Origin: Phoronis australis
Taxonomy: Eukaryota; Phoronida; Phoronidae
Reading direction: 5' to 3'
DNA: 64,000 bases
NCBI GenBank assembly: GCA_002633005.1
Contig: NMRA01000006.1
Span: 1,761,359 to 1,825,358, forward strand
In this document: in pieces, positions 51,421 to 63,334 of the stretch
Position numbering within the stretch: the stretch's first letter is position 1
How the letters are laid out: every line of letters starts with the position of its first letter
Translations under genes and position numbers: made by a program
Notes under the pieces: generated by a model
Seen by the model: only the letters and a program-made list of their open reading frames with translations
Told to the model about the DNA's origin: nothing
The model's database searches: none

Positions 51421-52599
51421 TGCGCCCATGGAGTTTTTGTATATTTTTTCACTCTTCCTGTAGTAGTATTTTAGAAATCCAGCTGATAAGTTTATTTTCA
51501 CAAAATGTGCTATAAAACGCGCTCCTTTAGTTTAATAAGTCAAAACTTAATGTCGCCAGTGACCTTTTTGAAGATTGGATAAATTTCATTATTTTAAGAG
51601 AAACGGGATATGTGCGCTATGATACTGTTCTGTCGACAGAGGGGCGGGGGTAAAAAAGTATACATGGCATATCTTGTGGATCGCACGCATACAGTATGTT
51701 TCATGGGTTGTGTGGGAGCCCGTTACTCAATTGTCGAAATGCATAATGCGAAAATCTGAAAAAATAAATGCATTTTATTAGAAAGATATCTGCGACCGCC
51801 CTGCGGTTGGTGAGAGGGGGAGAGTTTCCACCAGACCTCGCCGAAATGAATTGTTCTTCGCTACATCACCTTCGAAGGCTAGAAACTGGATGACAAGGAA
51901 AAACTGTTCATGTACATGCATGTATGTACAAGTACTTACGCCCACTCTCCTATACCCGAAATAACGGGTGTCATAAATTGGCGTAAGGGCACAAGTTCCA
52001 CTCATTAGGTCAGGGAGTTTTGCACATGTATATCTTAACGTGGCTGTTTTGGGGTCTTTATTTAAATTATTACTTTTTTAATGCTAAACTGATCCGATCT
52101 CAACATCCATGCTGTACCGAGCGTTACTTTTAATAACAGAAATGAATTTGATTTTCATTATGTATTCGAAATTGAAAATTTATGATTTTGTTGTGGTAGC
52201 GTTTGCATCAAACGAATTTTCAGGTACGCGTATAATTATCTTATTTTCCAAATCATACAATTTTTAACTTTAATCCATGCCATTTTTAGCTTAGTTCTTG
52301 TTTATTTATCAATATTTTTGTTTTAGATTGAAATGATAACAGAACAAAACCCTTTTACCAAATACCAATAAAAGTTCTAAACTAAAGTACTGACTTCTTG
52401 TTTTTATTCATTAGTATCTAATGTAGTATCTAGAATAAAAACAATGACATAAAAATGTTTATTAAGGAAACCGACTTCGTTTGGGAAATTAGAACAAATT
52501 TTTATCAAAGTAAATAGATTAAACCAGTTGTTTTTTTACGTTTTTCTTATTCTGAGACCATTACATATGTATAAATTAAATAAAACTATTATTTTTTTA

Positions 52600-53760
52600 A
52601 ATACATTTTATTTCTAAATACACTAATATTTACAAACAATAACATCTTTGCGAATCAAACACAGGCACACACACACGCACACACATATCTAAAATATAGA
52701 AATTCACGGTTGGTCTAAAATAAATAGGCATTGATGGTTTCCCAAAAGGCAGTTTTGCGGGGTTGTATATTCCTTACTTTACAACAATTATACAAGAAAC
52801 ATTGAAATTGTGAATATCTAGGAATAATCTGGTTTCTAGAACATTTATGGATGAAATACTGGCAAATAGTTAATAAGGTATTGATATCTTCAAAATTACA
52901 TGTAAAATATGCTGTCAAAATAACATTTCTATCTAAGATTAAATCGTGTTGTGCAGTTACGTAAATTAAAAGTTTCTGAATTTCACACCACAAAGTTTTC
53001 ACAGTACCACATTCCACAAACACATGGTTAAAAGTCTCAACAGTTCCACAAGATGCACACTTGTCATCACTGACTAAGTTCATCTTTTTCAAAATAAGTT
53101 GTGTAAACACTTTTCTATGAATATAGAAGTACTTAAAGGTTTTAACATAAGGAGGTAACAAGAGTTTGAGTGGAAGAACGTAAATTTGTTTAATTCGTTG
53201 TCAAGAATAAATGTCAGTTAAGCTGTACTCTATATCAGGAGGCAAAACAATTTTGGAAAGCCAATATTTCTAGAAAACACATTAGTAATTTGACTTGACT
53301 GGGGATGTATGCATTTTGAATCCAATTTGAAAGCTTAAATCTATTTTTCAAAACCTCCCATGTTAGAAATTTATTTTCAAAATTCAAAAGATCCTTCACA
53401 AAAGTAATACCAGCCTCAAAAAAACTATTAAAGAATACAGTCCTCCTATTAATCAATATGTTTTTGTTATTCCACACTACTTGGTTTACAATTGTTATGT
53501 CCTTATGTAAATGAGCACTAATTTCCTCCCAAGCAATCAAGATGTCAAGATAGAAGGTATCAATATTTGCAAGAGACAGCAATTTACAATCATAATTTGA
53601 TTTAAAGATCAAAATACCTCCATATGTTTTTAAAACATACCCTGGAAACGCTTTGAAAATTTCATTGTTTCCATCTAAGCAACGGGTAACCCATTTAACT
53701 AATAATGACTTGTACATAATATTTATATCAGGAACTGACAAACCACCATATTTCATGGGT
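52600..53760 (-). mobile_element. L1/Tx1-like LINE, 3' fragment of the reverse-transcriptase frame
   Basis: Minus strand. The first piece (53756-53235) begins MKYGGLSVPDINIMYKSLLV, a signature just after the reverse-transcriptase core in L1/Tx1-type elements. The second piece (53161-52715), in another frame, includes FKYFYIHRKVFTQLILKKM and CASCGTVETFNHVFVEC, the zf-RVT zinc finger. A frame break between 53235 and 53161 and the missing 5' part show that it is dead. It ends in an AT-rich tail near 52600. Confidence 0.85.
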
Positions 53761-53915
53761 ATTTACAACCACATATTTTTATTTAAAAAGGAACACACTC
53801 CTTTTTTAAAGTGACGAAGAAAAATAGAAAACTAGTTTCAAGTTGACAATGCATAGTATTTTATACCACAATATTAGCCTCAAATGGCAGATACAACCGT
53901 GTAATAACCCATAAA

Positions 53916-53937
53916 GTTATCTCACTAGTGAGATAAC
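53916..53937. repeat. 22 bp perfect palindrome
   Basis: GTTATCTCACT followed by its exact reverse complement, containing ACTAGT at the centre. It lies just beside the tRNA-like sequence and near one edge of a probable inverted-repeat element (about 53900-54663). Confidence 0.7.
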
Positions 53938-53943
53938 GATTTG

Positions 53944-54021
53944 GGAGAAACCGAGGACGGGGTCGAACCCGGGACCCTAATATGGCTGGTCGCCGACTTT
54001 ACCACTACACCACGCAGCGAC
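53944..54021 (-). repeat. tRNA-like SINE head or tRNA pseudogene
   Basis: Minus strand carries TGGTGTAGTGGTAAAG (box A-like) and GGGTTCGACCCCG (box B-like), but the T stem has only two good pairs and the acceptor stem does not close. A pol III-derived repeat is more likely than a working tRNA. Confidence 0.55.
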
Positions 54022-54559
54022 TGACGTCATCAAGAGTGAAAATAGAATACTTAAATGAGCACGCACAATAATCGCACGTTCAACAAACCGCATTGTACCG
54101 TACTTATACGCTACGAAAAATAAGACACATAATTTCCATTAAAATGATATCTTAATTCAATGAAATATTTCTCTCATGTCCTCTCACTTGTAAATCACCG
54201 ATCTCCAGTTTGAATGCGGGTATCGTGTCGTCAGGATCTTTGGCTTGAGAATTATATTCAGTTACCAGTGGTAACCTACTTTAGCAGACGATAATTTCCC
54301 GGTCGAAGCTTAGCGTGAAAAAACGTGTTTTAAGCTATAATAGTTGGTAAACCTTAATTTACAAATTCAGTTTATTTCTATCATATTTAAGTTTTTAATT
54401 GGTTTTGAGTAAAAGCATTATTTGACAAAAATAGCCCGGCTTTTCTTAAAAGGTCACGACCTCTGACCCCGGGCCTCTGACATAGAAAGTAGTTACAAAG
54501 CCGTGGAGAGTCAGAAAAGGTAAATCGATTCATTGCAATGTTTCTCGCTTAGTATGTAG

Positions 54560-54622
54560 ATTTTGGAGAATTATCACCCTCGGGGCTAGCGCACCTCGGG
54601 CGATAACTCTCCAAAATCCACT
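54560..54622. repeat. Stem-loop of about 25 bp arms within a probable MITE
   Basis: GATTTTGGAGAATTATC...CTCGGG is followed after about 10 bases by CTCGGGCGATAACTCTCCAAAATC, nearly its reverse complement. Similar 'gataac' and 'taataa' sequences near 53905 and 54660 suggest element ends, with the tRNA-like piece inside. Confidence 0.5.
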
Positions 54623-55198
54623 CGGGCTCTAGATAACGGGGGATAACGACTTCGCCATGTAATAATCTATATTTATCTATAATGTACAAAATTCTTATCA
54701 CCCACACGTAGCTAGAAATGAACTATCTAATTCTATAGTTAATACGTAAGTTCTATGTCTAATCATAGATTATAGGCTATGGTCTATTGTTTTGTACATG
54801 TTGTCCGTCAATAATGACTCCCATTTGTATGTCAAATACCGCTGTCATACTCCATTCAAGTTTTGGGTAGTCCTCTGTGCAGACTGATATTGTATATTTG
54901 GAACAGAAAGTGTGCAGACGGATACTTTTAAATACTTATTATCGATAAAAGACAAATAAAATAACTTTTACAACCATTTATCCTTTTTCCTACATCGGAA
55001 ACTGAGCTTGTAGCATAACCAAGAGAAAAAACACTGTATATGGTCTAATCAGAATGCATCAGTACTCGGAAGCCTACGGTCTTTCATTGGCGTCGGCTTA
55101 CGGTTTCTTCGTCCTTTGCATCTCCCAGACATTGATCTCCGTGAAGTCTACAGTACACCTTGCAGCTTTGAATTTTTCTGTACGAGAAATGTGAACCT

Positions 55199-58100
55199 TC
55201 AGAACTGAGAAGTATTTTTTTCTTTGCCTGCTTTGTCTTCTTTCAGTGCGTCAGAGAGGTCATCCAAACTGACGTTACTCGTAACAATATTAGAGCGGTA
55301 AACGTCGGAGAATTGTGAACTGGACGTTGGAGAGGTAAAATTATTCCATTCTTGGCTAGAATCGGCTTTTACGTTTTCTTCCAAATGCTTGGACACGCCT
55401 TCTATGTTTTCGTTATTGTTTGTGGAACTGACATTTAAACCAGCTTGCACCGTTTTTCCTATTCGACTGGAATCGAACCCGAGTTTGTTTTGAAGGCAAT
55501 TGAAATCTGTTTCCTTCTTGTCTTGGCAAGGATTTAATCCGCCTTGTTCATTTTTTGCGGGGAGTCCGTGTGATCCGAGACTTTGCAACACGTTGTCTAA
55601 ATGATCATCGCAAATAGTGGAATTAAGTGAAACGGTCTTCATGGTATCGCTCGAAACATCTGGTGTGTGGTCAGAGTCGTCATCGAATCCAGCATCTGTA
55701 TCTACTGACGAGAGAGGTTCATCCGTGTCTGAATGGATCCCGCTCTGTTGGCTTATACCAGATTCGTCATCTGACAGATACTTAAGTAAACCTTTGTCAG
55801 GCAAATACTGACTATCACACTGACTGGGCGCAGGCGAGATATTCATGTTGAAAAATGAGTCTGAATCGCTTTCAAGTTGAATAATGACGGTGAGTTTGTC
55901 TCCGGTTTTCAACCCATGCGACTGAATAGTCGTCTGACTACCCTCAACGGTTTTCTCTGTACGACAAACGGTAATGTAGAATCGTGAATCTGGAACGAGG
56001 ACATCTGGATAAAGGGTGAGAAGTTTCCTGGAAATGTCCATTTTCAAATCTGTGACGGTGGCTTCGGGTGAGACCTTCAGCACATGAGTGGGCTGTAGGT
56101 CGTCGCTGATTAGAATGGTGATGGAAAGCTCCACCAGGTGGTCCGATGGAATGACTAATACGACGGCATCGCTGTTCTTATTTATTCCGTATTGGTGGAT
56201 AAGACCTTCATCTTCCAACGTCTTGCCAGCGTAAACCAAGACATGATTCTCCCGCGTAATGTTCATTAATTCACATATTTCTTGTTTAAAAGACGAGATT
56301 TTGTCGTCCCAGTGAACGTAACAGTCCATATACTGATCGTTCTTTACATTATGAACTTTGATCAGTATCATTCCCGGCATGACCAACCATAGCTTCATTC
56401 CAGTTTTGGACAAGCTATCAAACCTGTCGGTTTCTAAGAGAGTTTGTTCGACTGGCAATCTTTTGCCGCGATAGAAGAGCTCACACATGGTGGCAGCCAC
56501 GTTTCGTGTTTGGGATATGGAGGAAAGAAGGTCCCCTATCTTCAAAGAACCAGTTACTGTTAAATTGAAGTAGGTGTTAGAGCTGGTATCTGTAATTCCC
56601 AGGAGGAAGTAATCTTTTCTAATTTGGCAGTAAATAGTGCATCCTTCAGTAATGCCGCATTCCGTCACGGTATGTTCGTCCCTGCATTCTTTGCCCTTAA
56701 ACATCAGGAATAACTGGTAGTACGGGACATTTTGAGGGTGACAGAGTTTGATCTTGGCTTTTAATTTCTTTATGTCGTCGTCAGCAGACAATTTTAGTTG
56801 TATAGGCTGGGATGCTTCGTCTGCAAGAACAACCTCGATGCTTAATTGCTCTGGTTCTGTGAAAATAAATCTGGGCACTACCCATAAGGAAATCTCAGTA
56901 CCGGAGCCACGGCAGGCATTGACGATGGTTTCAGTGTCTTGAATCGTCACGTTCTGATACGTCAGTACTTGGTCGTTTACATCAAAGCCGCAAACCGTCT
57001 CCACAAGCTCTTTTATCTTCACCACCTTGTCTAATCCAGACAGTGACCCTAGAATTGGCGCACATTTGAAACCCATCACTTCAATTTTGACCTGGACGTT
57101 GTTGGGGTCTTTGGCTTGTAGCGCATTGTCGTCATTGTCAGCGTCTATTCTGTGGGACTCTTGATCAACGCATAAATCTATAAGAAAGTGTCAACAAATG
57201 AAATGCATGTGTGTCAGGTTCTTCAATGTTCACTGAATGTTAATAAATAGTCAGTGAGGGCTTGTCATTATTATCATGTGAATGATAAGTTTCAGCTTGA
57301 AACATATTATATTATGGAGTAAGACGGTTGTTCCACAAACGTGATTAAGGTTGGAGATAACCAATCCAAACTTGTCAACCGCGCGTTGGTCCTGCAGCCG
57401 GCCACATGCAATCGGAAACCCTAAAAGGTAGGCCTTTATCGTTTTCACGGATGACACGCGCATGGTTGTTATTATTGGTGAATTGGGTAGACATGATTGA
57501 TTATGAAACAGCTTTGTTGTGGTTTTATTGTCAATTTCGCCGTTGTTTCCCAAGCATTCCCTGAAATCAATGTAGGCGACTTTATCAGTTAAGTTCGCAT
57601 AAAATACTGTGCCAGTTATCAAGTGGATTTACTCCGCCAGCAGAGTGTTTTGACTGCGAATGTGAAGATTCCAGGTTCAAACTCTTCCTGAGGCTGATAT
57701 AGATCACTTTTCTTGCCGCGTTTCAGTTCTGGAGAGAGTGTTTGCCCGGCCGGGCTTTACAAAATCAATCTTTGGTCCCAATCCTTGCAAAGGTGTCACA
57801 GCATCGAGCGCTTTGTCAAATTTTATTGAACCAACACGTACATTTCATAATTTATTTGGTTCTTTCTCGTATCAATTAAAAACTAAACCGGTTACCTTTT
57901 ACGATTATAATTTTTGAATTCGACAAATTGAACTCAGTGCCCTCTGTTGACAGGTGCTAGATAACGGTCAAGTAATTTCTGCCAAAGGCAAATACAACTT
58001 TTCTTGTTTGGCTTAGCTGCGACTGTGTTCGGTGTATGGCAAGGCTTTAATTAACATTCATCATCGTTTACGGACTTACTTTCAGTAGATCTGATTTGAA

Positions 58101-60514
58101 ATCTGATGTCGCCGTTCTCCATTTCTTCTGGTATCACATCTGGAAGATGAAAATTGATATCTCAAAAATTCTTTCAAGAACAATGACAGATAAAATAAGT
58201 GAAATTTAGATACAATTTCTTTTACATAAGCTGTTGTATATGTCTGTCTCGTTAATATCTGAATTGCGTTGTTTTTTAGTGAAAAAGTCATTCAGGTTGA
58301 CATTGATAACCATTTGACTTCGGGGCACAGTGCTGAAAATTCTGTGCCAAGCAACGCTCGACTAAAATTCGGGACCTGCGTGAATGAGCGGGATAGATTA
58401 AGTCTCTATCCTTGCGTTACGGGGTAGAGTTCAGTAAAGCTAGGACCTCGTTAAAAAGCAAGACTGCACGAGCAAGCAGTGGTGTTCATTACAACAACCT
58501 TTAACAGTCGTGAAAGAGTTGCGCCGTCCTTCCTCTTCTGTAATCAATAACAGCTTGGCAAGATGACCTTGTTCTGTTAAAGCCATGGCTTGTACCAACG
58601 TTTTGAATGCGTGATTTCCCTTTGTAAGAATGGCTTTGTATAGTTCGATGTTTTGTTCCTGTCTCGCAGCATGTTTCTGAAAAGTGCGTATACCGTATAA
58701 ACGAGTATTTAGGCTCATACGAGGTTATATGTGAAGATATGTCTATATCCGAATCATAGGCAAATAAGAAGGAGTAATTTGAGCATGCGGTTGAAGCTTA
58801 TTTTATCCACTAAAACACGTAGACGTTGACGTGAATTCATAATAAGGAATGGAGCAAATTCCATGACTGCGCCTTTAAATTCCAGAACTCCAGTCCTGGA
58901 CCAGCCTTACTCCAAACCCGTGGTACAAATCCCCATCCGCACCCCTTAAGCGAAAAATGTTCTATACCCGGTAGCCACACTCCAGTCCTTCCAGTGGGGA
59001 CCATGGTTCCATGGCCGCATCACTGATCTGGTTCCCAGGGTTGAAGTTTTGGAGTTTCGTCATCGTGCACGGAGCGTTTTAGGAGCGTGTTTGAGTTGCG
59101 GGTCTGTGGAGTTTGGACGGTGCCAGTAAGGTATCTGCTAATTTATTTTGGCGGGAAATTATAGGGGCGATCGTGGAAATGCTTCCCTCCTGATAAAAAC
59201 TAATGAAACGTGAAAAGAACGGAACCGCATGTAGCAGAAATAGCCGCCTTCACCTTGAAGTGAAGCTTACGTACATGAACGTTTATAAAAATATCGATTG
59301 CAAACATAAATATTCATTGACACAAATAGTTGAAAAAGTGCACAGTACCAGATGTGTGCCTGAAAAGCATTTGTCAACAATTTTCAGAGACAAGCTTACA
59401 TATAATACCGGGCGAGTTCTGTTTACATTTGCCAATTAGTATGCATCAATATGCCGGTAAAATATGACAAATGCAGTTGTTGTTGCAACTCGTTTTTCTT
59501 AAGCCAAAGTTAAAATTTGCTGAAAGGTTGTCGCTCAAATCTTTAAAACAATTCTCAAAATATAAGGTGTGTTACAGCGGCAATAAAACCACCTGACTCT
59601 GCCGAAGAGACTAAATTTTGATTTAGACTTCTTACAGTTGTAAAATTGATCTCGACTTCTTCCTTACTCAGATGACAAGTGATTTTTGGTTTTACAAGGA
59701 ACTGGTTATTCGTTATTGAAAGGACATGCTGTGACAAGCCAACTTGTGGAGCATGGTCTCGAGTTACAAAGAACTCGGTTACGTTCCGAGCTCAGAAGCC
59801 GCACCTATTTTCCTATTTAGACTAAGCAACAATTTCAGACCGATTTTCGGTAATTAGTTGCAAAGGACACAAGTACGACAGTCGTACACGAAAGTAGTAT
59901 TTGAAGATTGTAGACAGGACTTTTAGTCTTTTAAGACGAATGATGCAGTCTGGCTGGTGTATAGAAAGTAGTGACTCAAGACTAAACTTTATTGCTGTGG
60001 TGGAAATTTTGTTGATAGAACAGGGAGGTGTCTGATGGTGTGGCTCCACTGTTTTCTCCCCGTCATTCTGTCACTTCTGACCATGATCGGCCTGTGAAGG
60101 GCATTTGGGAAAATGAGTCGCGAAAAGGGTGCCATAGTGAGACAGGAACTCGGCCGAGAACATGCTTTTTGGTAACTTTACTGAAACTCTACTGAATCCA
60201 AGTGGTGTAAGAGGGCTTAAATGTTTATAATGAAATTGTGTGAACTGACAAATCTTTGCGGCATTGGTGACTGCCTGTAGACAAAGTGTGAAGGCTTGAG
60301 CAATGGAAATGCAAACAATCAAACAACTCCAAAAATCAACTGGCTTTATTTCTAGAGTGCCCACGTTGTGCTAATTTTTTACCTCAATTTTCTCCTTGTC
60401 GTTGTCAGAAATAGCTTTGTTCGCCCATAAGTGTGCAACAAGGTCTATGGCATTGGTGCTGCGCTCAAGTTCTACGTAGTTTTCCTTTATGACGTCTTTG
60501 TACCTTTGATCCAT
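55199..60514 (-). CDS. CARD plus five ubiquitin-like domains protein, paralogue 2 (782 aa, four coding exons)
   Basis: Minus-strand exons 60514-60383, 58676-58499, 58139-58080 and 57177-55199 join in frame (2,349 nt). Intron positions and phases equal those of the gene at 38671-46730, and exon 1 is the same 132 nt. CARD: residues 1-88 (HLWANKAISDNDKEKIE, then TKGNHAFKTLVQAM...QGHLAKLL). Ubiquitin-like domains lie at about 151-227, 234-311, 312-392, 393-468 and 469-560, with no diglycine ends; the fourth again has VLVYAGKTLEDEGLIHQYGI. The tail (561-782) is Asp/Ser-rich, lacks the LHNKVDV repeats of paralogue 1, but keeps PDKG near its start and SNVSLDDLSDALKED near its end. Conservation of splice structure and domain sequence with a diverged tail indicates an old local duplication with both copies kept intact. 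Function as a CARD signalling scaffold is inference. Confidence 0.85.
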
Positions 60515-60617
60515 TGCTCACCAATTACATCGATCCTTTTTCTAACCTAAAAAGTAGTATATTCTGTTGAGATTCTTGTACGTTTGAAAAGAATGAAATG
60601 AGCAGCATAAAATGCAA

Positions 60618-60632
60618 GAAACTTCCCTTTCC
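60618..60632 (-). promoter_or_regulatory. ISRE-like / kappaB-like site upstream of the second CARD-UBL gene
   Basis: On the minus strand GGAAAGGGAAGTTTC lies about 105 bp before the ATG. It differs at its second GAAA core from the ISRE consensus (GGAAANNGAAACT), and GGGAAGTTTC loosely resembles a Rel site. A single weak match; not seen at the paralogue. Confidence 0.25.
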
Positions 60633-63095
60633 AGTCATTGCTTCAATAATGATACCTGACTGACGTCACCTATATTAGTAAACTGGTCCCAGTAGGATTT
60701 TAAAAGATTTGTCTCCTTCAAAGAATCTTACAACCAGCGGTATATTAACAGACAGTTATTTTTCGCATTCCTCAAATAAACACCCACGTAATGAAAGTAA
60801 ACACGTTTGAAGTTTGTGCTATTCAGACCCAGACATATTCGATTATATTCTATGGGTTTGCCATTGGAAAAATGCAGAGACGACGACAAGATGGAAACAT
60901 TAAAAGGAACCCACTTGTTGGGTGTTTCTATAGAAAAAGACATTTTCTTAGAAGGGTTTCTAACATAATCTTTATGCAACCATTTCAAATCCTAGAAAAT
61001 GTTTTTAAAGAATTAAAATCGAAGAAAAACCCTTTGGAACGTAATCACTTAAACACAACAAACCTCAATAAAATCCAAAAACCTTCTGTTGCAGAACTGT
61101 TGTAGGTGAACCTTTCGTAAAAAGTGATTGAGACGCACTTCAAGCTCGAAAACAAAGGAGCAGGTATCTTGAGTCCAAAGTTTCAATTGATAAGTTATTG
61201 TTCATATGCCCAAACAAAGAAATCACTTCCTCTTTCGTTTTCCGCCGAGGAACTTGAACGAGACATTGCAAGTTCACTGATGATGAAAGTTGCATTAAGA
61301 GCCCAATCATAGAGCTTTTTGATTTCATCCTTGGCATGGAACCAGTATTGGCATTCGGTAACCACGAAAACACGGAATTTTCAAAAACAAAAGCATATTT
61401 TGAAGGAGTACTGAAATTTCAGGTTGTAGAGCTAGGAGTAGGCCTATATGGGACCTAGCTTTTAGCACTGAGACTTGAATGAAAAAAACTTTGCTGAGCT
61501 GACCCACTGAAATTTAATAACCCAAGGCCTTGTGATCCTAAAAACCTTACTATCCTACGTTAACTTGCATTTGTATTCCACAAAATTATGGAATTGACTT
61601 ACCGTAAAATGAAACTGCCGAACTGACCTCTTTGCCTGTATCTCTTTGGGAAATTCCCACTTCTGATTGTGGAAAGATTGCTTTTGTCAACAGGTGGCGA
61701 GATCGTCAAGGCCTCGAGTTGGCTCACCAAAAAATGCCAACCCACATGTGCCCGTTATCATGGAAAACAAAGCGAAAAAATTCCAGGACACAAATTTTCT
61801 GTTCAAGAATTTAATTGTCTGCAGGACCAAAAATATACTTAAAACCAAAGTATTAATCGCGCCAGGATCTATAATTATCGCGTGAGGATCAAAATTTAAC
61901 ACGCCGGACAAAAAATTTATCAGGTCAGGAAAATTTCACAACAGTCGCATTATCGTGGCAGTGGAGTTGAATTTCTGTCGCCTCTTCTATGTATTGCAAC
62001 AGAAACCAATAAACAGCTTGGAGACACTCTACTTGAACACGACTTAGTATGGTGGCACTTAATAGTTAGGCTGCGGCCTAGGGGTAGGCCTGGCTTGGGG
62101 GCATATTTTAGTTAGGTGTTGTATGTAGGCCAAGTGAATGTGGCTTTTTTGTTTTTGTGAACATGTTGAGAATGAAAAAAAGACCACTTGCTCGGCTGTA
62201 GCTGCACTCTTCTTTAAGATGGCAGCCCCCAGTACCGTTGCAAATGTGCATTGCCGGGTAGCAACTGAGAAATTGGTAGCCCTCAAAGAAGTTAAATTTG
62301 CAAAAAAAACTAGTTGGAACCGATAGGGAATTTGCTTTAGGAATCTAATGTTGGCTTTAGCCGAGCATCGACAGGGAAGTGGAGGTTTTGGGGTGAAAAG
62401 TGCTGATTTTGCGTTTTTTGCCCCTATTTTTCTTAGTTTAGCTTGGTTTTCAGTGGGAGTGAAAGGGTCAAAAATACAAGAGATAATAAAGTTTCTGTGC
62501 TCATCTATAAGGCTTGTGATGTGAAATTACTCTCTGAAACTTTTCTTTCTTTGCACTGCAGTTTTTGACAGCATGAAGAAAAGGCGAAGAGTCCTTTGAC
62601 GTGTGTTCTGATAGGCAAACACCTGTGAGAACTGTTCCGTGCCTCCTATGAGACAGCGGATTGTCATTGTCACGTGATCTCCTGGCATGAACTTTTCTCC
62701 TGGTAAGAAATTGTATGTCCAAGCGTGTGAATTTTCTGTCCTGGCGTGATAAATTTTCGGCCCTGGAGTGACAAAACATAGGACCGTTACGGCGTGGTAA
62801 ATTTTGATTTTTGAGTACATTTTTGACGAACGACATTCATTCTTTTGATACATGGGAAGTTACAAGGGACGCAAAAGAAGCTCCCGTGCAAGCATGTCAA
62901 ATTAAACCCTTTTAGTCTTTTAAACGTCTAAAATGAAAAAAAAAAAATCGGAACCACAATATTTTATGGACGATTTTGTTCTCATTTATCCAATAGAAAG
63001 AGTTAGTTAATTTTGCTGATTTTTAGTTTACTTTGTGAGGAACATTCCAACAATGTCTTGTTCCAAATATGTAAGTGATCTACATGTAGTCGCAG
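60633..63095. repeat. Intergenic region with two blocks of short degenerate repeats
   Basis: About 61780-61945 (plus) and about 62680-62810 (minus orientation) hold diverged units of roughly 23 bp around 'aaatttatcacgccaggac', in opposite orientation to each other. The rest, including overlapping 60-110 codon frames, shows no recognisable coding region. Confidence 0.45.
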
Positions 63096-63334
63096 TTAAT
63101 ATCTTTCTATAGTAGGAGGGAACCCTGTTTTTGTGATTTCTCGCAAAATGATTTCATCTGCTAGGGCACATTTAATATTTTTCCTTAGAGTAGAGGCCTT
63201 GTGCAGCTTAATCCATTGTTGTGTCAGTGGCTCCTTTGGTTTGTTTTGGGTGATCTTTCCCCCACACGCTTGCTGATTTAACAACGGAACGTAAGAACAC
63301 TTGCGAGACACTTGCAGCGAAGTCTTGGTTTCTG
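63096..63334 (-). CDS. Possible terminal exon of a gene running in from the right
   Basis: Minus strand: a strong acceptor (ttctttctgttccag) ends at 63335 and is followed by about 78 open codons to a TAA, including SYVPLLNQQACGGKI and WIKLHKASTLRKNIKCALAD. No domain recognised. It could be a real last exon of a gene outside the window, or chance. The 63340-64000 flank contains nothing else I can call. Confidence 0.35.

Noticed and set aside
53944-54021. Functional tRNA gene on the minus strand
   Set aside because: Acceptor and T stems do not pair; only the promoter boxes are kept.
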